Shown: positions 31,557-41,562 of the stretch, in pieces
Position numbering within the stretch: the first letter of the stretch is position 1
Layout of the letters: the number at the start of each line of letters is the position of its first letter
Virus record (IMG/VR): IMGVR_UViG_3300042344_000236
Coordinates: 1-64,000 of that record
Direction: 5' to 3' (one strand)
DNA from: a virus
Length of the DNA: 64,000 nucleotides
Notes under the pieces: generated by a model
Databases searched by the model: none
The model's input: only the letters and a program-made list of their open reading frames with translations
Told to the model about the DNA's origin: nothing
Translations under genes and position numbers: made by a program

Positions 31557-31802
31557 ATGGCAAAAGAAAAAAAATTAGCTCAAGAAGAGCTAGATAAGTT
31601 ACGGTCTTTAAACCAAACTTACAGAGATCTTAAGTTTCAAATCGCTGACATTGAGGTTTCATTTGAAAGAATGAAGAGTCAAAAAATGTCATCACTAGCG
31701 AACCTAGAGACTGCTGCATTTGATTTGTCTCAATTTCAAGATGAATTAGTTTCAAAATACGGAGACGTAAAAATTAATCTTCAAACAGGTGAATATAATT
31801 AG
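31557..31802 (+). CDS. Small coiled-coil protein
   Basis: An 81-residue protein (MAKEKKLAQEELDKLRSLNQ...), a coiled coil over residues 5-65. First gene of the terminase operon. Function unknown. Confidence 0.65.
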   Translation: MAKEKKLAQEELDKLRSLNQTYRDLKFQIADIEVSFERMKSQKMSSLANLETAAFDLSQFQDELVSKYGDVKINLQTGEYN

Positions 31803-32013
31803 AAAAATATCTGTTGGTCCTGATTACATGAAGTCAATGCACTATGTTGTTGGTCAAGATGTATTGAGAGGTAGTGCCACTATTGATACTATATTGATGG
31901 AGACAGATAACTCTATATCAATATACATATTAAATCAAGACAAAGAGATTGTAAAGTGGAAGAGTTTTTCTAGTTCAATGCCATTATCTATTGAGTACAA
32001 CATAGATTTCTAA
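31789..32013 (+). CDS. Small conserved phage protein
   Basis: A 74-residue protein. It begins with a GTG codon (MNIIRKISVGPDYMKSMHYV); the family I recall starts with a similar KKISVG--Y--AMHY-VGQ string, so the GTG start is preferred over the internal ATG at 31828. It overlaps its neighbours by 14 and 1 nt. Function unknown. Confidence 0.7.
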   Translation: MNIIRKISVGPDYMKSMHYVVGQDVLRGSATIDTILMETDNSISIYILNQDKEIVKWKSFSSSMPLSIEYNIDF

Positions 32014-32573
32014 TGAAGTCTCCACATCATTTTATAGTCAAACCTTATAATGATAGGCGTTATGACAACATACGCAAGTATGGTGACATTGACTTTGTAA
32101 TAAGTTCTTCTCAGGAAGACCATACAGTGTCTAATAGAATGGGTGTTATAGTATCTGTTCCTATAAGTTACAATGGCCCAATAAAGCCAGGATACGAGGT
32201 TATTGTTCATCATAATGTTTTCAAGTTTTATTATGATATGAAGGGCAACCAAAAGAGTAGCTGGCATCATTTGTTTGATGATTATTTCATTATAGAGAAT
32301 GATCAGTTATTTCTTTATAGAGAATCTGGTGGCGAATGGAATGCAACCTATCCTTATTGTTTTGTTAGACCCATACCAAACGAAGATAAAATAATATCAA
32401 CTTCAGGGTCTAGGGAAGAATTGTGGGGTGAGTTAGTATACTTTAACGAACAATTACAAGATGTTTCAAAGGGTGATATTGTATCGTTTTCTCCAGATAG
32501 CGAATACGAATTTAGGATCGAAGGTGATTTATTATATAGAATGTATAATAAGAACATATGTCTAAAAAGATAG
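32013..32573 (+). CDS. Possible tandem GroES-like protein
   Basis: A 186-residue protein adjacent to terminase. It reads as two similar beta-barrel halves: RMGVIVSVPI...IKPGYEVIVHHN in the first, ELWGELVYFNEQL...VSKGDIVSFSPDSEYEFRI in the second. Both follow the GroES pattern (G-V--V, GD-V-F, then an E-F-I-G---Y-M ending). I recall homologues next to terminase in related phages. The GroES relationship is my inference from pattern, not from alignment. The plain call is conserved phage protein of unknown function. Confidence 0.6.
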   Translation: MKSPHHFIVKPYNDRRYDNIRKYGDIDFVISSSQEDHTVSNRMGVIVSVPISYNGPIKPGYEVIVHHNVFKFYYDMKGNQKSSWHHLFDDYFIIENDQLFLYRESGGEWNATYPYCFVRPIPNEDKIISTSGSREELWGELVYFNEQLQDVSKGDIVSFSPDSEYEFRIEGDLLYRMYNKNICLKR

Positions 32574-32839
32574 AATTAATACAGGCTGCAAAGGTAGCGG
32601 TGGATGAGTTAATAAAGGTATTAAGAGAGCCAATAATTACACACGCAGAGGATGACGTTTCTGCCGACAAACTTAAGAACGCTGCTTCAGCCAAGAGACT
32701 AGCATTCGAGGATGCTTTATATATGCTTGGTAAGATTGACGAAGAAGAAAATAAAGACACTCAGCCAGTAGTTGCTCAAGTTGATTTTGGTAAGTCTGGA
32801 TTTGCTGAAGGTAGGGCAAAAATAAAAAATGGAAAATAA
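32558..32839 (+). CDS. Candidate terminase small subunit
   Basis: A 93-residue helical protein (MSKKIELIQAAKVAVDELIK...), directly upstream of and overlapping the large terminase by 11 nt. The AEDDVSADKLKNAASAKRLAFEDAL segment is conserved in the same position in related phages. Terminase small subunits are often small helical proteins placed here. No DNA-binding motif is obvious, so the name is contextual. Confidence 0.5.
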   Translation: MSKKIELIQAAKVAVDELIKVLREPIITHAEDDVSADKLKNAASAKRLAFEDALYMLGKIDEEENKDTQPVVAQVDFGKSGFAEGRAKIKNGK

Positions 32840-35048
32840 TCTATATATAGTACTTGATGATTATGTAAGTAAGTCCATAGTTGTAAATAAAAACAAACGA
32901 AAGAACTGGGAGTACGGATATAATAAAGACTATGACCTCGTTGTTATATCTAAAGATGGAACTATAGGTGACATATATAATATAAATGGGGTAAAGATTG
33001 CATTGCCTTTAGTTCCAGATAAAGTAGATAATAGAGGAAACAAGTGGTCAGCAAATGAGTATCCAAAAGAGCTACAAAAAATAAAGACAATATTTGATTG
33101 GAACAGGAAAGATAATGCGTTCAAGATACAGTATGTAGATTATATAGAACAAGAATTTGAAAGAAGAGAGAATGGATACTGGTTTATAAATAATGGTGTA
33201 CCTACATACATTACTGGGACCCATTACATGTATCTTCAATGGACAAAGATAGACATAGGTCTTCCTGACTTTAGAGAATCTAACAGAATATTCTATATAT
33301 ATTGGGAGGCTTGCAAGGCTGACAACAGATCGTTTGGTATGTGCTACCTAAAAAATAGACGATCTGGTTTCTCTTTTATGAGTTCTGCCGAGTCGTGTAA
33401 TACTGGAACAATAGTTCGTGATTCTAGAATTGGAATATTATCAAAAACAGGTAGTGATGCAAAAAAAATGTTTACAGACAAGGTGGTTCCAATCGTTAGG
33501 AATTACCCGTTTTTTTTCAAGCCTATTCAAGACGGTATGGATAATCCTAAGACTGAGCTGGCTTTTAGGGTTCCTGCTAGTAAGATTACTAGGAAAAATA
33601 TGGACGAGGAAAAGACGGAAGATATCGAAGGTCTGGACACAACAATAGACTGGAAGAATACTGCTGACAACAGCTACGATGGTGAGAAATTGCTTCTTCT
33701 TGTTCATGACGAGAGCGGTAAATGGGAAAAACCAGAGAATATACTAAATAACTGGAGAGTTACCAAGACGTGTTTAAGGCTTGGTGCTAAAATCATAGGC
33801 AAGTGTATGATGGGATCAACATCAAATGCTTTGCCAAAAGGTGGAGAGAACTTTAAGAAACTATACAACGATAGTAATCCATCTACAAGATCAGCTAATG
33901 AACAAACTAAAAGTGGTTTATACTCTTTGTTTATACCAATGGAGTGGAACGTAGAGGGTTACATAGACGAGTATGGTTGGCCAGTATTTGATAATCCAGA
34001 AAAGCCAATAAAAGGTATAGATGGAGAAACAATAAGCACAGGGGTTATAACATGGTGGAACAACGAGGTAAACGCATTAAAGTCTGATTCAGACGCTTTA
34101 AATGAATTTTATAGGCAGTTTCCAAGAACAGAGTCACATGCATTTAGAGATGAATCAAAGCAATCTATATTTAACTTAACAAAGATATACCAGCAGATTG
34201 ATTATAATGATTCTTTGATAAAAGAAAAGTTCTTGACTAGAGGATATTTTCACTGGAAGAATGGAGAAAAAGATAGCGAGGTTATATGGACTCCAGACAA
34301 GAATGGAAGATTTTTAGTATCTTGGATACCCAAACCACACTTAAGAAATAACGTAATAGTAAAGAATGGAAAGAAGTATCCTGGAAACGAACACATGGGA
34401 GCATTTGGCTGTGACCCTTATGACATATCGGGTGTTGTTGGAGGAGGTGGTTCTAACGGTGCTCTCCATGGTATGACAACGTTTCATATGTCTGATGGTC
34501 CAACAAATGAATTCTTTTTAGAGTATATAGCAAGACCTCAGACGGCTGAGATATTTTTTGAGGATGTATTGATGGCTTGTCATTTTTATGGAATGCCTAT
34601 ATTAGCAGAAAATAATAAGGCTAGATTATTGTATCATTTTAAGAATAGAGGTTACAGATCTTTCTCGATGAATAGACCAGATAAGAACTTGGGCAAACTA
34701 TCTAAGACTGAAATAGAAATAGGTGGAATACCAAACTCTAGTGAAGACGTTAGACAGGCTCATGCTTCATGTATTGAATCATACATAGAAGAATATGTTG
34801 GTTTTGATACAGAAGGGACATACAGAGATAATGATGTAATAGGATCCATGTACTTTAACAAAACACTAGAAGATTGGGCCAGGTTTGACCCAACAAACAG
34901 GACAAAACACGATGCGTCAATTAGTTCTGGTTTAGCTATTATGGCAAACAGAAAGCATATGTTTGTTCCTGAGAGAAAAGAATCAAAAATTAGTATTAAA
35001 TTTGTAAGATATAATAATCAGGGCAGTCACAGCAAAATTATAGAATAG
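32829..35048 (+). CDS. terL: Terminase large subunit
   Basis: A 739-residue packaging ATPase-nuclease. The N-terminal ATPase has a divergent P-loop KNRRSGFS (175-182) and Walker B LLLLVHDE with D294 and E295. The C-terminal RNase H-like nuclease has D529 (FGCDPYD) and D695 (KHDASIS) as metal ligands. FFFKP and STSNALPKGG segments recall TerL proteins of crAss-like phages and relatives. Cuts and pumps the genome into the prohead. It is preceded by the candidate small subunit and followed after 1 nt by the portal. Confidence 0.9.
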   Translation: MENNLYIVLDDYVSKSIVVNKNKRKNWEYGYNKDYDLVVISKDGTIGDIYNINGVKIALPLVPDKVDNRGNKWSANEYPKELQKIKTIFDWNRKDNAFKIQYVDYIEQEFERRENGYWFINNGVPTYITGTHYMYLQWTKIDIGLPDFRESNRIFYIYWEACKADNRSFGMCYLKNRRSGFSFMSSAESCNTGTIVRDSRIGILSKTGSDAKKMFTDKVVPIVRNYPFFFKPIQDGMDNPKTELAFRVPASKITRKNMDEEKTEDIEGLDTTIDWKNTADNSYDGEKLLLLVHDESGKWEKPENILNNWRVTKTCLRLGAKIIGKCMMGSTSNALPKGGENFKKLYNDSNPSTRSANEQTKSGLYSLFIPMEWNVEGYIDEYGWPVFDNPEKPIKGIDGETISTGVITWWNNEVNALKSDSDALNEFYRQFPRTESHAFRDESKQSIFNLTKIYQQIDYNDSLIKEKFLTRGYFHWKNGEKDSEVIWTPDKNGRFLVSWIPKPHLRNNVIVKNGKKYPGNEHMGAFGCDPYDISGVVGGGGSNGALHGMTTFHMSDGPTNEFFLEYIARPQTAEIFFEDVLMACHFYGMPILAENNKARLLYHFKNRGYRSFSMNRPDKNLGKLSKTEIEIGGIPNSSEDVRQAHASCIESYIEEYVGFDTEGTYRDNDVIGSMYFNKTLEDWARFDPTNRTKHDASISSGLAIMANRKHMFVPERKESKISIKFVRYNNQGSHSKIIE

Positions 35049-35049
35049 A

Positions 35050-37479
35050 ATGGAAAAACCATCTGTTGTAATATATCAGAATCCGTTTCCTAGCCAAATG
35101 GTAACGGACGAAGAAAAACAAACTTATGAGTACGGCTTAAAGGTTGGTAAGGCCATTGAAGGAGAATGGTTCAAGCGAAAAAATAATACGTGTAGGTTTT
35201 ATGATCAGTGGGGAGAATACCACAGACTACGTTTATATGCTAGAGGTCAACAGCCAGTACAAAAATATAAGGATGAACTTGCTATAAACGGAGATATGTC
35301 TATGATGAACTTAGACTGGACTCCAGTGCCTATTATACCTAAGTTTGTTGACGTTGTTGTAAACGGAATGTCTGACAGACTTTTTGAAATTAGAACAGAG
35401 GCACAAGACGTTACGTCTGCCGAGAAGAAGAACATATTTCAAGAAATGATTGAGGCTGATATGATAGCCAAAGATTTCTTGACAATGACTCAAGAGCAGT
35501 TTGGAGTTAATGCTTTTAATGTTGATCCAAAAGACTTACCAGAAAATGACGAGGAGCTTGAGCTATATATGCAGCTTAAGTACAAGCCAAGTATAGAGAT
35601 TGCTAGTGAGGTAGCCATCAATACAGTGCTTGAGATGAATGACTATCCTGAGCTAAGAAAGTTAATAGATTATGATCTTGTTACATTGGGTGTGTCTGTT
35701 GCCAAGCATTCATTCTTAGTAAATGATGGATTAAGGGTAGAGTATGTTGACCCAGCTAACTGGATACATAGCTATACAGAGAAGAATGATTTCTCTGATT
35801 GTTATTACTTTGGTGAAGTAAAGCAAATGCACTACACTGAATTGCTTAAAATTGACCCTAACTTAACTGACGAACAATTAAACGAAATAAGAAGCACAAG
35901 CTCTGCTTGGTATACATATTTTCCTATAATACGAAACTATCAGGATGATTACTTTCTTAATGAAGTTGTCACTCTTATTTACTTCAATTACAAAGCTTCA
36001 AAGAAGTTTGTATGGAAAAAGAAGATGTTAGAGAATGGTGGTGAGAGAATTATCAGAAAAGGCGAAAACTTTAATCCACCTACAGAAGATGGTATTCCAT
36101 ATGAAAAGGTTGAAGCAGTAAGAGATGTATGGTACGAAGGTATTTTAGTAGCTGGTACCAATATTATTCTTAAGTGGGAGATGATGAAGAATATGGTTAG
36201 ACCAAAGTCTGCTAGTCAAAAGGCTTATCCTAACTATATTGCTTTTGCACCTAGAATGTATAAAGGAATAATGGAGTCTCTTGTTAGAAGAATGATTCCT
36301 TTTGCAGATCAGATACAGCTTACACACTTAAAGCTACAACAAGTTACGGCAAGAGTAGTACCAGATGGTGTATTTATTGATGCTGATGGTATTAATGAGG
36401 TAGACCTTGGTACAGGTGCTGCATATAATCCAGAGGATGCACTTAAGTTATACTTCCAAACAGGTAGTGTAATTGGCAGAAGCTATACTCAAGATGGTGA
36501 GTTTAACAATGCTAGAATTCCTATTCAAGAACTTAGCACTAATAGTGGACAAGCTAAAATGTCTTCTCTTATAAATAACTATAACCACTATCTTAATATG
36601 ATAAGAGATGTGACTGGAATCAATGAAGCTAGGGACGGTACAATGCCACATCCTGACGCTCTTGTTGGTATACAGAAGTTAGCAGCTCTTAACTCTAACA
36701 CAGCTACTAGACACATACTAGAGGCCAATCTAAACATAACAAAAAGAATGGCTGAGTGTATATCAATACGTATTGCTGACATCATGGAATACTCAGATTT
36801 TTCTGAGCAATTTTCAATGCAGATAGGCAAGTATAATTTAGCAATACTTGATGAAATTAGAGACTTATATTTATTTGACTTTGGTATATTTATAGACCTT
36901 TCTCCAGATGAGGAAGAAAGACAAATGCTTGAGGCAAATATTCAGGTAGCTCTTCAGCAACAAACAATTGATTTAGAGGATGCCATTGATATTAGAAATA
37001 TCAAGAACATCAAGATGGCAAATGAGTTGCTTAAAATGAAGAGGAAGAAGAGAATGGAATCTCAGCAACAACAGAAAGAGATGGAGTATCAGATGCAGAT
37101 GCAAACTAATATTCAATCACAACAAGCTGCTGCTGAATCTAAGGCTCAGTTGCTACAGATGGAGGCTCAGAGTAAAATTCAACTTAAAGAGGCTGAAGCT
37201 AACTATGAAATAATGAAGATGCAAGCAGAGGCTGAACTTAAGAAAGAACTAATGAATATTGAGTTCCAATATAATATGCAATTAAAAGGCATGGATGCTG
37301 AACAATTGAAGGTTAGAGAGGATGAAAAAGAAAAAGCTAAAGATAAAAGAATTGACATTCAAGCATCAAGACAATCTGAATTAATTAATCAAAGAAAGAA
37401 CAATCTTCCGCCTATTGACTTTGAAAGTACAGAAGATTCTCTAGATGGATTTGATTTAGAGTCTTTCGAACCTAGATAA
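35050..37479 (+). CDS. Portal protein
   Basis: An 809-residue protein directly after TerL. The middle (about 250-600) has the portal-like pattern (EYVDPANWIHSYTEKNDFSD..., YLNMIRDVTGINEARDGTMP) seen in crAss-like and marine podovirus portals. The C-terminal 150 residues are a long Gln/Glu/Lys coiled coil (from about 640) forming the inner barrel. Forms the dodecameric DNA channel. Length is large compared with classical portals (500-600) because of the coiled-coil tail. Confidence 0.85.
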   Translation: MEKPSVVIYQNPFPSQMVTDEEKQTYEYGLKVGKAIEGEWFKRKNNTCRFYDQWGEYHRLRLYARGQQPVQKYKDELAINGDMSMMNLDWTPVPIIPKFVDVVVNGMSDRLFEIRTEAQDVTSAEKKNIFQEMIEADMIAKDFLTMTQEQFGVNAFNVDPKDLPENDEELELYMQLKYKPSIEIASEVAINTVLEMNDYPELRKLIDYDLVTLGVSVAKHSFLVNDGLRVEYVDPANWIHSYTEKNDFSDCYYFGEVKQMHYTELLKIDPNLTDEQLNEIRSTSSAWYTYFPIIRNYQDDYFLNEVVTLIYFNYKASKKFVWKKKMLENGGERIIRKGENFNPPTEDGIPYEKVEAVRDVWYEGILVAGTNIILKWEMMKNMVRPKSASQKAYPNYIAFAPRMYKGIMESLVRRMIPFADQIQLTHLKLQQVTARVVPDGVFIDADGINEVDLGTGAAYNPEDALKLYFQTGSVIGRSYTQDGEFNNARIPIQELSTNSGQAKMSSLINNYNHYLNMIRDVTGINEARDGTMPHPDALVGIQKLAALNSNTATRHILEANLNITKRMAECISIRIADIMEYSDFSEQFSMQIGKYNLAILDEIRDLYLFDFGIFIDLSPDEEERQMLEANIQVALQQQTIDLEDAIDIRNIKNIKMANELLKMKRKKRMESQQQQKEMEYQMQMQTNIQSQQAAAESKAQLLQMEAQSKIQLKEAEANYEIMKMQAEAELKKELMNIEFQYNMQLKGMDAEQLKVREDEKEKAKDKRIDIQASRQSELINQRKNNLPPIDFESTEDSLDGFDLESFEPR

Positions 37480-37480
37480 C

Positions 37481-38113
37481 ATGGCATATATAGAACACAA
37501 CTTTTTTCCTTTAAAAGTATTTGTAAGGAATGAGTATATGTATCAATTTAAGAGTGGGCATGGTGAATTCACTCAAGGAGTTATAATGTCTGTTAGATGC
37601 ATGCCTGGTCAGGCTGCATTATTCCAAGTTCTTCTTGAGAACGGTGTAATGAGAGATAAGTTACCATCTCATGCACTTCTTACTAAACCTGAGTTACCAG
37701 ACCCAGATTTACCATTTCATTATTTACAGATATGGAATTGTTTTTCATATAACTTCACTTTATTGCACCTGTCTTATGTTTATGATACTAAAGTTGAGGT
37801 GTATATGAAAGATAGAAAATGGTACGAAGGAAGTTATTATGCAACAATAAATTGGGGATCAAATGACTTGAATACTGATTTATCTCTAGCAGAAGATCCA
37901 TTAGAGCATAAGAGTCATCACATTATATTGCTTGATAATGGACAGATAGCCTTACAACCAAACAATAGAATAAAATGGTCAGAGCCCTCTTTTGTTACTA
38001 AACCATTCCCTGAAAAACCAGATTATATGGTAAATACTGAATACTTTAATTCAGAAGGATATGAGAAATGGAATACAGAAGACTCTCAAGCAATGTTTTA
38101 CGAAAACGAGTAA
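37481..38113 (+). CDS. Conserved head-region protein
   Basis: A 210-residue protein (MAYIEHNFFPLKVFVRNEYM...) between portal and scaffold. LPFHYLQIWNCFSYNFT resembles a conserved protein at this position in related phages. Probably a virion or assembly protein; function unknown. Confidence 0.65.
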   Translation: MAYIEHNFFPLKVFVRNEYMYQFKSGHGEFTQGVIMSVRCMPGQAALFQVLLENGVMRDKLPSHALLTKPELPDPDLPFHYLQIWNCFSYNFTLLHLSYVYDTKVEVYMKDRKWYEGSYYATINWGSNDLNTDLSLAEDPLEHKSHHIILLDNGQIALQPNNRIKWSEPSFVTKPFPEKPDYMVNTEYFNSEGYEKWNTEDSQAMFYENE

Positions 38114-38125
38114 TATAATATTTAT

Positions 38126-38133
38126 TAACTTTG
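38126..38133 (+). promoter_or_regulatory. Promoter -7 box TAACTTTG
   Basis: TAnnTTTG match followed by TAAAAA, 21 nt before the scaffold ATG. Drives scaffold and capsid. Confidence 0.7.
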
Positions 38134-38154
38134 TAAAAATTAAATTAAATAAAA

Positions 38155-39273
38155 ATGGAAGGAGAAATTAAAGTAAGGCTTGTAGATGCCGAAGAAAAAT
38201 CAGTTGCTGAAGTAGAAGAACAACTACTAAAACAACATGAAGAATCTACAAACGCTACTAGTGAAACATCGGATACAGTAGAAACAACATCTGTTCCCGA
38301 CACTGTAGAGACAATTATTACTGAAGATAATTCGCCAACAATTGTTGACGATATTGATGATAATAAAGTTCTTTCATATATTGGTAAAAGGTACAATAGA
38401 GACATAAATAACTTAGATGAGTTATTTGAGCAGAGACAACAGAATGAGGAATTACCCGAAGATGTCTCTGCGTTTCTAAAGTATAAAAAAGAAACAGGAC
38501 GTGGAATCGAAGATTTTATTCAATTGAATAAGAACTACGATGAAATGGACGAGGAGTCTTTGCTTTTTGAATATCATCGAGAACAGAACCCAGAATTAGA
38601 ACCAGAAGATATTCGGTTTGATGTATCTGAAAAGTTTAGTTACGATGAAGATTTTGATGATGAAAAAGAAATCAAAAAGAAAAAATTAGCAAAGAAAAAA
38701 GAGCTCTCAAAAGCTAAGAAATACTTTAACGACCTAAAAGAGCAGTACAAAGTTCCACTTGAGTCAAGGGAATCGTTTGTTCAACAGGAAGATAAAGAAG
38801 AGTATGATGCTTATAAGAGATATAAAGAGTCCTCAAAGTCTGCGGAAGAAGACGGCAGAAAGAAAGCTGAGTACTTCTCTAAAAAAACTCAAGAACTTTT
38901 CTCTAATAATTTTGAAGGTTTCAAATTTAATTTAGATGAAAACAAGAAGTTGGTTTATAAACCTGGAGATCCAAAAGCTTTATTGCAAGAACAAAACGAT
39001 TTGAGAAACTTTGTTTCACAATTTCTCGATGACAATGGTTACCTTGCAGATGCTGAAGCATTCCATCGTTCAATTGCTATAGCTAAAAACCCAGATAAAT
39101 TTGCTAAATTTTTCTATGAAAAAGGAATGGCAGATGCGGTAGGTAGTGTTGCTAAAGAGTCTAAAAACATTGATATGACTCGACAGGCCACGCAGGTAAC
39201 TCCAAGTGAGGGTATGAAGATTAGAGTAATTGATCCAGACAGAGGAAGTAGATTAGTAATTAAAAAACGTTAA
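38155..39273 (+). CDS. Probable scaffolding protein
   Basis: A 372-residue, highly charged, acidic/helical protein (MEGEIKVRLVDAEEKSVAEV...), with a Glu/Thr-rich N-terminus and extended Lys/Glu helices at about 165-265, ending in a short basic tail (RLVIKKR). Composition, helicity and place immediately upstream of the capsid gene fit a scaffold, whose basic C-terminus would bind the capsid interior. No sequence family recognised. Confidence 0.65.
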   Translation: MEGEIKVRLVDAEEKSVAEVEEQLLKQHEESTNATSETSDTVETTSVPDTVETIITEDNSPTIVDDIDDNKVLSYIGKRYNRDINNLDELFEQRQQNEELPEDVSAFLKYKKETGRGIEDFIQLNKNYDEMDEESLLFEYHREQNPELEPEDIRFDVSEKFSYDEDFDDEKEIKKKKLAKKKELSKAKKYFNDLKEQYKVPLESRESFVQQEDKEEYDAYKRYKESSKSAEEDGRKKAEYFSKKTQELFSNNFEGFKFNLDENKKLVYKPGDPKALLQEQNDLRNFVSQFLDDNGYLADAEAFHRSIAIAKNPDKFAKFFYEKGMADAVGSVAKESKNIDMTRQATQVTPSEGMKIRVIDPDRGSRLVIKKR

Positions 39274-39292
39274 ACTTTTAAACTTTTAAAAA

Positions 39293-40693
39293 ATGGCTGG
39301 TACATTATCAGTGAGCCCTGGAGTAAATCTTACTCCTAGCTCAGTAAAGGCAACATTGCCTACAAATTATATTACAAATTTTGATTTCTTGAATCAGTAT
39401 CTTCCTGATACTTATGAGCAAGAATTCGAGCGTTATGGAAACAGATCTATCGCATCTTTCTTGCGCATGGTTGGTGCTGAACTTCCTTCTAACTCTGACT
39501 TAATTAAATGGGCAGAACAAGGTCGTTTGCATACAAAATACACAGGATTGACTTATGGAGCTCTTTCTTCTGGAACTCAAACTTTTACACTAGCTTCTGG
39601 TACATGTGTGTTTAGAGTTGGTCAAACTGTATTCTTATCTTCAGAAAGCATATCTTCTGAATCAGAAAAAGCCATCATTACGACAGTAACTAGTAATACA
39701 TTTACAGTTGCGTACTACAATAATGTTGCTACTACATTTACATCAGGTACTGTAACTGCATTTGTATATGGTTCTGAATTCGCAAAAGGAACAAACGGAA
39801 TGGTAGGCTCTTTAGAGGCTGAAGATGATTTCTTTGAATGTAAACCAGTTATTATTAAAGATAACTATACTGTATCTGGTTCTGATATGGCTCAAGTTGG
39901 TTGGGTTGAGGTTACTACTGAAAACGGGGCAACTGGTTACTACTGGTTCTTAAAGTCTGAGCACGAAACTCGTCTACGTTTTGAGGACTACCTTGAAATG
40001 ATGATGGTTGAAGGCGTACCTGCTGCGTCTGGTTCAGCTGCTGAAGCCGCATTATCTACTTCAACTCCTGCTGTTGGTGTTGTTAATGCTGGTACTCAAG
40101 GTATGTTTGATACAATTGAAACTAGAGGAAATGTTTGGTCTGGTGGTAATCCATCTTCATTGGCTGACTTTGACACTATTATTCAAAGACTTGACAAGCA
40201 AGGTGCCATCGCAGAAAACGTATTGTTCTTGAATCGTCAGTTCTCTTTCGATATCGATGATATGTTAGCTGCTCAGAACTCTTACGGAGCTGGTGGCACT
40301 TCTTACGGTCTATTTGATAATAGCGAGGAGATGGCATTGAACCTTGGTTTCTCTGGATTTAAGAGAGGATACGAGTTCTACAAAACTGACTGGAAATACC
40401 TTAACGATGCAACTCTTCGTGGAGGTCTAGTTGGTGGTGTAATTAACGGTGTATTAGTTCCTGCTGGAACAATGACTGTATACGATCAAATTCTTGGTAA
40501 AAACGCTAGAAGACCATTCTTACATGTTCGTTACCGAGCTTCTGAAGCTGAAGATCGTAGATACAAAACTTGGATGACTGGTTCCGCAGGTGGTGCTGCA
40601 ACTAGCGACCTCGATGCAATGCAAGTAAACTTCTTGTCAGAGAGAGCTCTTTGTACACTAGGTGCTAACAACTTCGTTATCTTCAAGGGATAA
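39293..40693 (+). CDS. Major capsid protein
   Basis: A 466-residue protein. The N-terminal NFDFLNQYLPDTYEQEFERYG, FLRMVGAELPS and WAEQGRLHTKY resemble capsid proteins of crAss-like and related marine phages. It has a beta-rich insertion (about 85-165, TLASGTCVFRVGQTVFLSS...) and a C-terminal region rich in Gly. HK97 fold is expected for the family. Translation is promoted by a nearby AT-rich leader and the gene ends with a strong terminator, consistent with very high expression. Confidence 0.85.
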   Translation: MAGTLSVSPGVNLTPSSVKATLPTNYITNFDFLNQYLPDTYEQEFERYGNRSIASFLRMVGAELPSNSDLIKWAEQGRLHTKYTGLTYGALSSGTQTFTLASGTCVFRVGQTVFLSSESISSESEKAIITTVTSNTFTVAYYNNVATTFTSGTVTAFVYGSEFAKGTNGMVGSLEAEDDFFECKPVIIKDNYTVSGSDMAQVGWVEVTTENGATGYYWFLKSEHETRLRFEDYLEMMMVEGVPAASGSAAEAALSTSTPAVGVVNAGTQGMFDTIETRGNVWSGGNPSSLADFDTIIQRLDKQGAIAENVLFLNRQFSFDIDDMLAAQNSYGAGGTSYGLFDNSEEMALNLGFSGFKRGYEFYKTDWKYLNDATLRGGLVGGVINGVLVPAGTMTVYDQILGKNARRPFLHVRYRASEAEDRRYKTWMTGSAGGAATSDLDAMQVNFLSERALCTLGANNFVIFKG

Positions 40694-40704
40694 TTGAAAA
40701 AATT

Positions 40705-40732
40705 GGGAGGGGCCTAGTGCCTCTCCCTTTTT
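40705..40732 (+). terminator. Intrinsic terminator after capsid gene
   Basis: GGGAGGGGC (40705-40713) pairs with GCCTCTCCC (40719-40727), one G-U, followed by five T. Ends the scaffold-capsid transcript. Confidence 0.9.
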
Positions 40733-40758
40733 ATTATTAATAAATTAAATTATATCAA

Positions 40759-41523
40759 ATGAAAACAACAAGAAAATCTGTATTAGAACCAAAAGATAGA
40801 GTCTATATCTTAAGGTCAGCAAAAACCCCATTAACTTATTTTTTAGCATCAAGAGATACACCTAGAAAAAGGTTATTACACTATGATGAGGAAACTAATT
40901 CTAATAGACCTCTTCGTTATGCTAGAAATTCAAATTCACCATTTCAAGATGAACAAGGAGATAATGTAATAATAGAACCAATTGTATTTGAAGATGGAGT
41001 ATTAAAAGTTCCAAAAACTAATCCAGTGCTTCAGGAATTCTTATATTATCATCCTGGAAATGGAAATGAATTTTATGAATTTGATAAAGAAAAAGACGCT
41101 CAAATAGACATAAAGAAGATGTATGATGAGCTTGATGCTCAGTTGATTGCTAGAGAAATGTCATTTGATGAGTTAGAGCCAATTGCAAGATTATTATTAG
41201 GTGGATCTATTGATAGCATGAAAACATCAGAAGTTAGAAGAGACATGATGATTTATGCTAAAAGATATCCTCAAGACTTTATGGAAGCAGTAAACGACCC
41301 AGGTATTAAAGTAACAAGTTTTGCGGCTAGAGCATTATCTGATGGATATTTATCATTTAGAAATAATAAGAAGGAGATTTATTTCAATCTTAAGGATAAT
41401 AAAAAGAAACTACTTACCGTTCCTTATGGTGAAGATCCAGTGTATTTATTGTCTGCTTATTTACAATCAGATGAGGGATTAGATTTATACAAGTTTTTAG
41501 AAAATAAATTTTCTGAAAATTAG
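40759..41523 (+). CDS. Conserved head-associated protein
   Basis: A 254-residue protein (MKTTRKSVLEPKDRVYILRS...). EFLYYHPGNGNEFYEFDKEKD resembles a conserved protein lying after the capsid gene in crAss-like and cyanophages. Probably virion- or assembly-associated; exact role unknown. Confidence 0.65.
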   Translation: MKTTRKSVLEPKDRVYILRSAKTPLTYFLASRDTPRKRLLHYDEETNSNRPLRYARNSNSPFQDEQGDNVIIEPIVFEDGVLKVPKTNPVLQEFLYYHPGNGNEFYEFDKEKDAQIDIKKMYDELDAQLIAREMSFDELEPIARLLLGGSIDSMKTSEVRRDMMIYAKRYPQDFMEAVNDPGIKVTSFAARALSDGYLSFRNNKKEIYFNLKDNKKKLLTVPYGEDPVYLLSAYLQSDEGLDLYKFLENKFSEN

Positions 41524-41531
41524 TATATTTG
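41524..41531 (+). promoter_or_regulatory. Promoter -7 box TATATTTG
   Basis: TAnnTTTG match overlapping the preceding stop region, 31 nt before the ATG at 41563. Drives a single gene that is followed by a terminator. Confidence 0.7.
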
Positions 41532-41562
41532 TAGCATTATTCACCCATTAATTTTTTACAAA

